64,000 nucleotides of DNA from contig NZ_JAOVZO020000001.1 in assembly GCF_025717065.2 (NCBI RefSeq), forward strand, positions 521,095 through 585,094, in the 5' to 3' direction. Positions within the stretch are counted from its first letter, which is position 1. Every line of letters starts with the position of its first letter. The notes beneath the pieces were generated by a model. The model did no database searches. It saw only the letters and a list, made by a program, of their open reading frames with translations, and had not been told where the DNA came from. The stretch is from Tahibacter soli (GTDB lineage Bacteria; Pseudomonadota; Gammaproteobacteria; Xanthomonadales; Rhodanobacteraceae). Positions 9,086-20,000 of this stretch are shown piece after piece. Made by a program: the position numbers and the translations under genes.

Positions 9086-10717
9086 CTAGGCACTTTTCTT
9101 CTCGTCGCCGTCCACGACGGCGAACGACGCCATCATGCCCTGGTCTTCGTGTTCCAGGTTGTGACAGTGCAACATGTACACCTGTTTGCCGGTGAAGGGC
9201 TGCGCGAAGTCGATGAGGATGCGCACGCGCTCGCCGGGCCAGACGACGACGGTATCGGAGAGGCCCAGATCCTGCGCGCCGATGCCGCCGTCGGCGACCG
9301 CGCGTTCGACGATCTGCGGCGGACTGCCTTCGCGCGAAATCACGCGGAACTGCACGCCGTGCACGTGGATCGGGTGCGGCATGCTGCGCATGTCGTTGGC
9401 GATCTCCCAGATCTCGCGCGCGCCGCGGCGCACTTCGAATGCCGGCGCGTGGCCGGTCAGGTGCATGTTCCAGTCGTTGATCAGCCAGCGGCCGTGCTCG
9501 CCGACGTACAGGCGAAACTTGCGCAGCGTCGCACCGTCGGCGTTCGGCGCGGCGAGCGTCGACAGTCGTGCCGGCAGCGCCGGACTCTTTACGGTCTTGC
9601 CGGCGATGCGGATCTGCATCAGTTCCAGCGCCTGTCCCATGGGCGTCGCGCCCGGGTGTTCGAGCATCGGATCTTCGGGCGCCGCGCCAGCGTCGTTCTC
9701 CATCGGCTCGTAGGCGAGGCTGGCGAGCATCACGCGCTCGCCGTCGGGCAGGCCCGCGAAATCGACCAGCACGTCGAGCCGCGACGCCGGCGCGAAGTAG
9801 GCGTCGGCGAGGCGCCACGGCCGCTCGAGCAGTCCGCCGTCGGTACCGATCAGGCGCATCGGCAGCGGCTTTCCCTGGTGCAGAAACGCGAGCCGGAACA
9901 TGCGCGCATTCGATACGTTGAGCAGGCGGAAGCGGTACAGGCCCGGCACGGCGTCGAGATACGGCTCGGCGGCCCAGTTCACGATCATGCGATTGCCGAT
10001 CCAGTCGTCGGCGCCCATCTTGTACTTGATCGTGTTGAGCCGGCCGACCTGCTTGTCGGCGATGACGAGCGGCAGATCGCGTTCGCCCCAGGGCAGACCG
10101 AGCCGCTTGCGCAGCGCGAGTTCTTCGTCGTCCTCGACCAGCAGCGGGCCGTACAGGCCCTGGTGAATCTGCTCGCCCGTGCGAAAGTGCGGATGCGCGT
10201 GATACCAGTACAGGCCCGCGCGGTTGTGCACGCGCAGCCGGTAGCGCCGCCGTGCGTCGTGCGCGACCGGATGCAGGCCGCTGCCGTCATTCGCCTCGTC
10301 GACGACGAGGCCGTGCCAGTGGATCGTCGTGTCGGCGCCCAGGCGATTGACGAGCGTGACGTCGATGTCCTGGCCGCGCCGGGCGATCAGCAGCGGATTG
10401 GCCACGGCGCGGCCGTCGACGCTGCCGGAATAGTTCCAGATGTCGCTGTTGTAGCCTTCGATCAAGGGATACTTTTCTACGCGCGCGGTCAGGGTCAGCG
10501 GGCCGGCCAGCCGCGTCTGCGCCATGATGCCGGCGTCGGTCAGGCGCGGCAGCGGGCGGGTGAATTTCTGGCCGACCGGCGGGTCGGCCGCGAGCGGGCG
10601 CGAGCCGAACGGCTGTGCCGACGCCTGCGCGCCGGCGCGCGGGGCGAACGGCGCGAATGCCGCGGCGATCAGGCCGGCAAGATGGCGGCGACGCGCACGA
10701 TCGACGGGTTGCGCCAC
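9086..10717 (-). CDS. Tat-exported multicopper oxidase (CueO-like)
   Basis: A 543-residue laccase-type enzyme with three cupredoxin domains, likely periplasmic. The start is placed at GTG 10717, which has GGAG six bases upstream and gives a twin-arginine signal: ARARRRHLAGL-type basic stretch, hydrophobic core, then APRAGAQA cleavage region. All four copper motifs are visible: TIHWHG, YWYHAHPH, MPHPIHVHG and LHCHNLEHEDQGM, the last with the T1 Cys-His and axial Met. The family oxidises Cu(I), phenolics or metal ions using O2. No obvious methionine-rich segment like that of E. coli CueO is seen, so copper detoxification versus another substrate is open. A -10-like TACAAT lies at 10757-10752 on this strand. 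Convergent with the gene at 8284. Confidence 0.9.
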   Translation of the reverse strand: MAQPVDRARRRHLAGLIAAAFAPFAPRAGAQASAQPFGSRPLAADPPVGQKFTRPLPRLTDAGIMAQTRLAGPLTLTARVEKYPLIEGYNSDIWNYSGSVDGRAVANPLLIARRGQDIDVTLVNRLGADTTIHWHGLVVDEANDGSGLHPVAHDARRRYRLRVHNRAGLYWYHAHPHFRTGEQIHQGLYGPLLVEDDEELALRKRLGLPWGERDLPLVIADKQVGRLNTIKYKMGADDWIGNRMIVNWAAEPYLDAVPGLYRFRLLNVSNARMFRLAFLHQGKPLPMRLIGTDGGLLERPWRLADAYFAPASRLDVLVDFAGLPDGERVMLASLAYEPMENDAGAAPEDPMLEHPGATPMGQALELMQIRIAGKTVKSPALPARLSTLAAPNADGATLRKFRLYVGEHGRWLINDWNMHLTGHAPAFEVRRGAREIWEIANDMRSMPHPIHVHGVQFRVISREGSPPQIVERAVADGGIGAQDLGLSDTVVVWPGERVRILIDFAQPFTGKQVYMLHCHNLEHEDQGMMASFAVVDGDEKKSA

Positions 10718-10865
10718 GACGAACTCCGAAACGATGAGGGCAGGGCGGCCGATTGTAGTGCGGTGTGCCGGGGCTTCGACCGTGCGCCAACCGGTGTCAT
10801 GTGACGGCGATCTCATTTCATCGCGTTTTCACATAAGTGAACGAAAGAACTTCCGTACGCATCCG

Positions 10866-10895
10866 TTGCCAACCGCTGAAACATTTCCCTAAGAT
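10866..10895 (+). promoter_or_regulatory. Candidate sigma70 promoter for the giant secreted protein operon
   Basis: TTGCCA (10866-10871) and TAAGAT (10890-10895) are separated by 18 bases, in the most AT-rich part (10812-10915) of the 325-base gap between the divergent multicopper oxidase and giant genes. Transcription would begin near 10903 and leave a leader of about 140 bases, GC-rich and able to fold, before ATG 11043. Nothing else in this gap looks coding. Confidence 0.45.
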
Positions 10896-11042
10896 TCATT
10901 CTGTATTTTCCTGCAGATCGGTTCCGGGGGCGCCGATCGAGCATCGTTGGGGGATGGCGAACCTGCGAACCGCCGCGCGGCCGAGATGCCGTGCGCGCGG
11001 CTCCGTGCGCTCGCGCCCCCTTGGGGGTCACGAGGAATCGTC

Positions 11043-14000
11043 ATGGTTCGCGCATTGCTACGCGTCGTCCTGTTCGTATCGCTGTGGGCGGCGTTCGCCG
11101 CGCCCGCCCAGTCGCCGCCGCCCGAGGTGGCGCACGGCCTGGCGTGGCTGCGCGGACAGGTGCAGGCCGACGGGTCGATCACGGGCGACGCCGCGTCGCT
11201 CGCGCAGGCCGACCAGGTTCGCGGCGAGGCCGCGCTGACCCTTGCGCTGCTCGACACCGCGCCGCCGGCGCTCGTCGCGCGCGTGGTCGCGAGCGACCCG
11301 CGCGTCGCCGAATTCGTCGCGCGCCGCGTGATGGTGCAGGCCGCGTCCGGCGGCGCGCCGGCAAGCGGCGATCTCGCCGCGTTCCGCAACGCCGACGGCG
11401 GTTTCGGCGGCGCCGCGGGTCGCGCGAGCTTCGCGCTCGATACGGCGCACGCGCTGCAGGCTTATGCCGCGGCGGCGGCGTTCGACGGTGCGATCGGCAA
11501 CGCGGCTGTCGCACGACTGCGCGGCCTGCGCCGCGCCGACGGCGGCTGGGGCGTCGACGACGCGTCGAGCGTGTACTTCACCGCGCAGGTGCTCGCCGCG
11601 GCGCAGGCCTGGTCGCAGCGGCTGTCGGTCGCCGACCTTTCGGCGTGGTCGCGCGATTTCCTGCTCGCCCGCCGCGGCGCCGACGCGACGTTCGGCAACG
11701 TCGCCGACAACGCCGTCGCGCTGTACGCCCTGGCGCGTGCGACGAACGACGCGCAGGTGCTCAATCCGCTCGCCGCCGCGCTGCGCGGCGCGCAGCTCGC
11801 CAACGGCAGCTGGGCCGACGATCCGTGGCAGACCGCGCTCGCGCTGCGTGCGCTCGCCTACGTCGGACAGGGTCCGCCGACGCCGACGCGCGGCAGCCTG
11901 ATCGGCCGCGTCGTCGACCAGGCCGGCGGCGCGGCGCTCGCCGAAGTCACTTTGCAACTCGTGGAAGATTCGAGCTTTGCGACGTCGAGCGACGCCGAAG
12001 GCCGCTTCACGCTGTCCGGCGTCAATCCGGGCAGCTACACGCTGCGCGCCTCAAAGCTCGGCTACCAGCCGCGCGACATCGCGGTCGCGGTCGCCGCGGG
12101 CGACACGCTGCAGCTCGGCGACATCCCGCTCGTCGCCGCGCCATTGACCGCCGGCGTATTCGGCACGGTGCGCGACCAGGCCGGCAATCCGCTGCGCGAC
12201 GTGCTCGTCGCAGCCGGCACGCTGTCGGCGCTGACCGACACCGCGGGCGCGTTCCAGTTGAACGGCCTGTCGCCGGGTCCGACGCTGCTCAAGGCGACCA
12301 AGGCGAACTACCGCGACGTGTCCGCGACGGTCGATTTCCAGGCGGGCTACCGCTACAACTTCTCGCCGACGATGTACCCGACGAACGTGACGCCGCCGGC
12401 GACGGCGACGCTGCGCGGCCGCCTGATCGATCAGGACACGTCGCAGCCGATCGTCGGCGCGAGCGCGAAACTCGGCAGCGCGACCGTCACGACGCCGGCG
12501 ACCGGCAAGTTCGAATTCGCCGGCCAGGCGCCGGGCGCCTTCACGCTGACCCTGTCGGCCAACGGCTACCAGGGCGTTACCGCGAGCGGCACGCTGTCCA
12601 ACGGCGTCAACGAACTCGGCGACATCCGTCTGCGCAAGCTGCCGTCCACGAGCACGCTGTCGGGCGTCGTGCGCGACGTCGCGACGCTCTCGCCGATCGT
12701 CGGCGCGAGCGTCGTCGTCGAAGGCCAGAGCGCGAGCGCGGTCAGCGGCCCCGACGGCCGCTACACGCTCTCGGGCATCACGGGCTTGCGCTTCAACGTC
12801 ATCGCGAGCGCGCAGGGCTATCTCTCGAGCCGCATCGAGCTGTCGCTGACGCAGCCCGGCGCGACGCAGTTCGACATCGACCTCACCGCGCTCGCCGCGT
12901 CCGGCCTCGTGTTCGAAGAGGTCAAGACGAGCCGGCCCGTGTACGGGCCGAGCGACGAGATCGAACTCGAAGTCGAAGTGAAGAACACGACCGCGAACGC
13001 GGCCGAAATGATCGTCGACGCCGATGTCGTCGATCCGACCGGCAGCGTCGTACACGTGTTCAAGGCGAACCTGCGCGGCGCCGGCCAGTTCCCGCCGAAC
13101 CTGCCGTTGTCGTTCGCGCCGAACAGCACGACCGAAGTCGAAATGGAATGGATCGCGCATCGCCTCGCGGCCGGCAACTACACGGTGCGCGCGCGCGGCA
13201 TGGACACGAGCGGCCGCGTGGTCGCCGAAGGCGCGACCGGCTTCACCGTGCGCTCCGAGCCGGTGCTGCGCGGCGCCGCGCTGGTCGATCCGCCGCTCGC
13301 GCAGGCCGGCACGTCGACGCCGGTCGCCCTCGCGGCCGACGTCATGAACATCGGCAACCTCGCGCTGCCGGCCGGCACGCTCGACCTGACGATCACCGTC
13401 GAGAACCCCGACACGCAGAGCGCGACGCAGCCGCGCGCGAGCGAACGCCGCATCGCGGTGATCGCCGCGCTGAACAATCCGGTCGGCTTCGCGCGCGATG
13501 CGGACGCCAACCTCTATCTCGTGCGCGCAACCGAACGCAAGCTGCTCAAGATCGATCCGCAGGGCGTCGTCAGCGAACTGGCGACGCTGCCGCTGACGCC
13601 CGCGGCGCTCGCGCTCACGGCCGACCGCGTCGCGTGGATCGCGAGCACCGGCAAGCGCGTCTACAACGTGACGCCGGCCGGCGTCGTGACGTTCTTCGAC
13701 CTCGTGCGCCTCACCGCGATCGCGACGGTCGCCGTCGCGCCGGACGGCAGCGCGTACTTCTCGGGTCAGTTCAGCGGCGTCGAAAACGGCCGCTCGATCA
13801 CCGAGCAGCGCCTCGTGCGGCGCGCGCCCGCGGGCGACGAAACCGTGCTGTGGCGCAACGGTCTGGCGCAGCCCGCGGCCGTCGTCGCGGCCGACAACGG
13901 CGATCTCATCGTCGCCAACTACGGCGACGACACGCTCGCGCGCGTCACGGCGCAAGGCGCGGTCGCGCCGTTCGCGTCGGGCCTGAACCGTCCGCAGGGC

Positions 14001-17000
14001 CTCACGCGCGGACCCGACGGCGCGTACTACGTCAGCAACTCGGGCAACGGCACGATCGCGCGCGTGAGCGTCGACGGCGCCACGGTCACGACCTACGCGA
14101 CCGGCCTCAACCAGCCGTACGACCTCAAGTTCGGCGACGACGGCACGCTCTACGTCGCCAACAACGCCGACGACAGCGTCGTGGCGATCGACGCCGCCGG
14201 CACGCGCCGCACGTTCGCCAAGGGCATCGCGAACCGGCCGACCGGCATGCGCTACGACGCGGCCGGCGACCTGTACATCGTCGGCGAAGACAACACGCTG
14301 CGCCGCAAGCGTCCCGACGGCACGGCACAGGTGCTCGCGACCGGTCTTGCCAGTCCGCAGGGCTTCGATTTCGCGGCGCCCGGCGTCGCGCTCGTCGCGA
14401 ACTATTCCGACGGCACCGTCGCGAAGGTCGAGGGCGGCACGCGCACGGCGTTCGCCACGGGCCTGCGCAATCCGCGCGGCGTCGCGGTCAACGCCGACGG
14501 CGAGGTCTACGTCACCGAAGGCGGTGCGAACCGCATCGCGCGATTCGACGCGGCAGGCACCTCGCTCGGGCCGGTCGACAGCGTGCTGGTCACGCCGACC
14601 GACCTGCGCGTCGACGGCGCGGGCCGCGTGTTCGTGCGCAACACCACGCACGTCTCGGTGCTCGAAAACGGCGCGGCGCGCATCTTCGTGCGCGACTTCC
14701 CGGCGACGAGCCTCGCGATCGACCCGGCGCAGCCGGGCGTGGTCGCGCTGCGCGGCGCGGACCTCTACCGCATCGGCCTCGACGGCGTCGCGGTGAAGAT
14801 CCGCACGCTGCCGGCCTCGTACCGCGGCATCGCCGTCGACGCCGGCGGCTTCGTCATCATCAACGACTACAGCAACCGGCGCCTGCAGCGCCTCAACGCC
14901 GACGGCACGCAGACCGTCATCGCGACGCTGACCGACCTGCCCGACACGCTCGTGTCGACGCCGGCCGGTACGCTGTACGTCAAGACGAACACGCGCAAGA
15001 TCCTGCGCGTCGAGGCCGACGGCACGACCACGCAGATCGCGTACGCGGTCGGCACCGAGTCGCTGTCGGACATCTCGCCCGGCGCCGACGGCAAGCTGCT
15101 CGCGTGGACCGGCAACCGCCTGTACGAGATCGATCCGGCGGCCGGTACGACCGTGCGCATCAAGGACGTCGTGCCGAGCGGCGCGACGCGCCTGCCCGAC
15201 GGCCGCGTCGTCGCGTCGTTCTCCGGCGACCTCGAACTCGCGACCTACGACGCCGCGACCTACGCGCTCGTCTCGCGCATCGACGGCTTCGTCGCGCCGT
15301 GGGACATCCTCTGGAACGGCACCGACTATCGCTTCATCGACAACGGCGGGCGCTTCTACCAGCTCGCGCGCGGCGGCTATCCGGTCAAGCTCGGCCTGTT
15401 CAACGGCCGCTTCCTCACGCGCGCCGGCAGCGAATACCTCATGACCACCGCGTCGAACGTGCAGCGCTGGACCGGCACGGGCGCCGCGGTGTACGTGACG
15501 CCGACGGGCAACAGCAGCGACCTGCAGGGCGTCGCCGGCCGGCCCGACGGCAGCTTCGCGGTGGCCGACCGCGGCTACAGCCGCGTCATCGAGTACAACG
15601 CATCGCGCGTCGTCGTCGCCGACCACGCCGGCATCGTGCGTCCGGTGGGCCTCGCGTTCGACGCGCAGGGCCGCCTGCACGTCGCGAACAATTCGTCCGG
15701 CACGGTCGCGCGCCTGTCGGCCGACGGCGCGGTCACGACGACGGTGACGCGCGTGTCGGCGCCGCGCTATCTCGCGTTCGACGCGCAGGGCCGCCTGTGG
15801 ATCAGCAACGCGAGCGCGATCACGCGCATCGGCACCGACGGCGTCGCCACGACCGTGGGCGACTCGACGGCCGCCCAGGGCCTCTACGTCGACGCCACGC
15901 GCAGCGTCGTCGTCGACCAGTCGGCCGCGGTGCTGCGCCGCCTCGACGCGAACGTGTGGAAGCCGTTCGCCGCGGGCCTCGTGCAGCCCAAGGCCATGGC
16001 GCTGCGCGCCGACGGCCGCGTGCTCGTCGCCGACAACCGCAACGGCAGCGTGCTCGAATACGCGAACGGCGAACTGGCCACGATCGTCGTCGGCATGAGC
16101 GCGCCGGGCGCGCTCGCCCTCGACGCCGAAGACCGCGTGCTGATCGGCCGCGGCAACGGCTTCCTGAGCCGCTTCGACGGCACGCTGCTCGCCGACCTGC
16201 GCACGTCGTCGCTGCTCAACGACCATCCGTTCGCCGGCATCGTCGCCGCGCCGCAGGGCAAGATCCTCACGCTCAACTACGGCTACAACTCGGCCGCCGG
16301 GCGCTATGAAACCGTCGCGCACGAGATCACGATCGTGCAGGCGGCGCAGCCGCCGGCGCCGGGTTCGGTCGTGCACACGGCGAGCCTGCCGATGAACGCG
16401 CTCGACCCGAGCGACGACTTCACGCACTTCGACTTCGGCAGCTGGATGCCGCCCTACGGCGGCGACTTCAAGGTCAGCGTGCGCCGCGCCGACATCGGCA
16501 CGGACGAAGCCGTGAACTTCGTGCACGTCGGCCCGCACGCGGTCGGCGAACTCACCGCCGCGCGCGAGGAGCTGCCGCCGGGCGACCGCGAACTGCCGAT
16601 GTGCCTGCGCCTGACCGGCGCCGACTTCACGTCGCTGTCGCGCGTCGAGGTGAGCCAGGCGCGCCTGCTCGCCAACATCGTGCGGCCCAACGGCATGGCC
16701 GCCGACCGCGCGGGCAACCTCTACTTCACCGACGAGACGAAGCTCTACCGCACGAGCCTGACCGGCCAGACCACGACCGTCGTCGACGGCCTGTCGACCG
16801 CGTTCGGCCTCGCGATCGACGACGACGAAAACCTGTACCTGCCGAACGACAACGCGACCACGCGCCGCGTCGATCTCGTGCGCGTCGACCCCAACGGCGT
16901 CAAGAGCGTCGTCGCCGACCTCGGCGTCGCGCGCGCGAACGGCGTCGTCGTCAACAGCCGCGACGAAATCCTCGTCGGCTCGCCGGGCAAGCTGATCAAG

Positions 17001-20000
17001 GTGACGCGCGACGGCACGGTCGCGCCGCAGACGGTGTCGGGCATGCCCGATCCGCGCGGCATCACGATCGACGGCCAGGACAACGTCTACGTGCAGAACG
17101 AGCAGCACCTCGTGGCGATGATCAAGCCCGACGGCAGCGCGTTCCAGCTGTACTCGTACAACGTCGACAACACCGACCCGTACTTCGAGGGCGACGGCTA
17201 TCCGAACATCGCTGCCGACTGCGCCGACAACATGTACATCGCGCCGTACAACTGGGCGCGCATCGGCCAGAACAACACCGAAGAGCACTCGCTCGCGCAG
17301 ATCGTCGCGCGCACGGGCCAGGTGGGCCTGCTGTTCGACACGCTGCGCATCCACCCGACGCTGACCGACATCGACTATCTCGCATACGACCGCTTCGGCG
17401 ACCGCCTGCTGTTCTGGCAGGACTACTCGAACCAGATCTGGCAGGTGCCGGTCACCTGCGGTGCGATCGGCGTCAACGCGCATCTCGTCACGCGGCCGGG
17501 CCAGCGCCTGTCCGGCATGACGCGCGCGCCGGCGGCGGTCGTGCCCAAGCCCGACGGCAGCACCGAGTACGTGTGGAACCTGCGCGACGTCACCGCGCAG
17601 GGCGACAGCGTCTGCTTCGACGCCGAGCAGGAAGGCCTCGTGCTCGGCGAGCGACGCAAGACGCTGGCCGATGCGTTCGTGACGTTCCAGAACAGCTTCT
17701 CGGCCGACGACATCCGCGCGCCGGTCGACGTGCCGTACGTGCGCGTCGGCAACCTCACGGACATCGCGGTCTCGACCGACGCGGCCGAGTACCGCGCCGA
17801 TGAAACCGCGCTCGTCACGACGACGCTCGCCACGCGCGACGACGAGCCGGTCGCCGGCCGCCTCGTCGTCGACGTGTACGACGCGGCCGGCGTGCGCGTC
17901 GGCGGCGTCGTCGAGCAGATGGTCACGGTGCCGCCGCTCGCGCCGCTGCCGCTCGCCGGCAACTTCGGCATCGGCCGCATCCTGCCCGGCGAGTACGTCG
18001 TCAAGGCGACGCTCGTGCAGGACGACGCGCAGATGGCGACCGCGCAGACGAGCTTCGTCGTGCTGCCGGACGACGCGCAGGGCACCGCGACGTCGACGCT
18101 CGCGACCGACAAGTTCGAGTATCTGCCCGACGACGTCGTCGCGATCAGCTCGCGCGTCACCAGCCTGTCGCAGAACGTGATTCTCGAAGCGCTGAGCCTG
18201 ACGGTGCGCGTGTTCGACGCGTCCGGCACGCAGGTTTTCGGTTACGGCCATCCGATCGAGATCCTGCTGCCCGGCGCGACGCGCGAATTCGTCGCAAGCC
18301 AGCGCCTCGCCAACGCGCCGGCCGGTTCGTACCGCGTCGAGCAGGTGCTGACCGACGCCGCGGGCCACGTGTTCGACACGCGCGAGACGACCTACATCGT
18401 CTCGTCGTCGGCCGGCAACGGCCACGGCCTGCGCGGCACCGTCGTCGCGACGCCGGCGCAGGTGGAACAAGGCAACGATGTCGCGATTGCCGCCAATGCG
18501 GAAAACCGCGGCAACGCCGATCTCGCCGGCGTCGTGCTGAAACTGACGGTGATCGATCCGGACAACCAGGCCGTGATCGCGAGCTGGCAGGCGCCGCCGG
18601 TCGCGATCGCGCGCAACGCGTCCGCGCCGATGACCGCGACTTGGCCGACGACCGGCATTCCGGCCGGCGACTACGTGGTCGTGTTCGGCGCCGACGTCGC
18701 CGGCGGCAGCGTGACGCTCGCGCACCAGACCGTGCGCGTCGTCGTACCGAGCGTGCAGCTCGCCGCGCAGATCGACCTCGTCGCGCAGCCGCGCCAGCGC
18801 GCGCTGGCGCTGATCGACGCGGCCGCGCCGCAGGCGCAGCGCGCGTTCGTGCTCACGGCGGCCAGCGCCGTGGGCTACGAGCTCGAGTTCGTCACGAACC
18901 CAGGCGACTTCGACACGGGCCTGCGCTCGGGCGTGTACCAGCTGTACCTGCTGCTCGGCGCTGACGCCGCGCTCGACGCGACGACGCAGCGCCTGCTGCG
19001 CGAAGCGGTGCATCGCGGCGAAGGGCTGATCGTCGCGAGCGGGGCGGGCGTCGTGTCCGACGCGCTCGCGCAGACGCTCGGCATCGCGCCGCGCACGCGG
19101 GCGGAACCGGCCAAGGCCGAAACGCTGCGCGTCGTGCCCGGCGCGCCGCTGCCGCCGGCGAGCATGGCGCTCGCGCCGCCGCTCGCCGTGCAGACCACGC
19201 GCCTGACCGCGGCGACGCCTTACGCCGAAGTCGACGCGCGCATGCCGGCCACGCCGGAACTGCGCACGCTGGCCGAGGCGGTCGCGCTGAACGGCCGCGT
19301 GGAGCTGGCGTATTCGGGCAGCGACGGCGGCATCAACGGCACCGGCCTGCGCCTGGAAGCGCTCGGCCGCCTGCGCAACGCCGACGGCACCGACCGCTAC
19401 ACGATCTGGCGCGTCCGCAACGGCGGCACGACGCTGCGCAGCGCGAAGCTCGCGAGCGTCGACGGTACGTGGAGCCGCGATCTCGACCTGCCGGGCAAGA
19501 CCGAAACGTGGCTCGCGAGCCCCGTCGTTGCGGGCGACGCGTCGCATCGCCTGACGCTCGGCGCGCAGACGCTCGCCACCGTCGCGGCGACGAGCGGCGC
19601 ATTCACCGATGCGCGCATCGTCGACGCGGGCACGTATCCCGGCGCGATCGCGCTGTGGGCGAACGCCACGAGCGGCGACGGCATCGAGTGGAGCGGCAGC
19701 CAGAACATCGCGTGGGGCGCGGTGCATTCGAACGCGTCGTTCCGCCTCAACGGTGCGCAGAACGTCATGCACGGGCCGGTGCGCTACGTGCAGACGCTGC
19801 AGAACGCCGGCGCGAGCAACACGTTCGACGTGCCGCCGCGCCGCGTCGCGCCGCACGATCTGCCGCTGCTGCTCGACCTCAACGACTATCGCCCGGGCGG
19901 TCGCGTCGCCGCGGCGGCCGGCGCGAAATACGTCGACGGCACGAGCGAGTGCGCGAAGAAGGGCGCGTGGCGCCGCAGCGGCGCGAACTTCCCGCTGCCG

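Noticed and set aside
10903..11042. Cyclic-di-GMP or other riboswitch in the giant-gene leader
   Set aside because: The leader is GC-rich and folds, but lacks the conserved cores of the c-di-GMP, cobalamin, TPP or SAM classes. GCCGAGATG also occurs in the lipase leader, too short to mean much.
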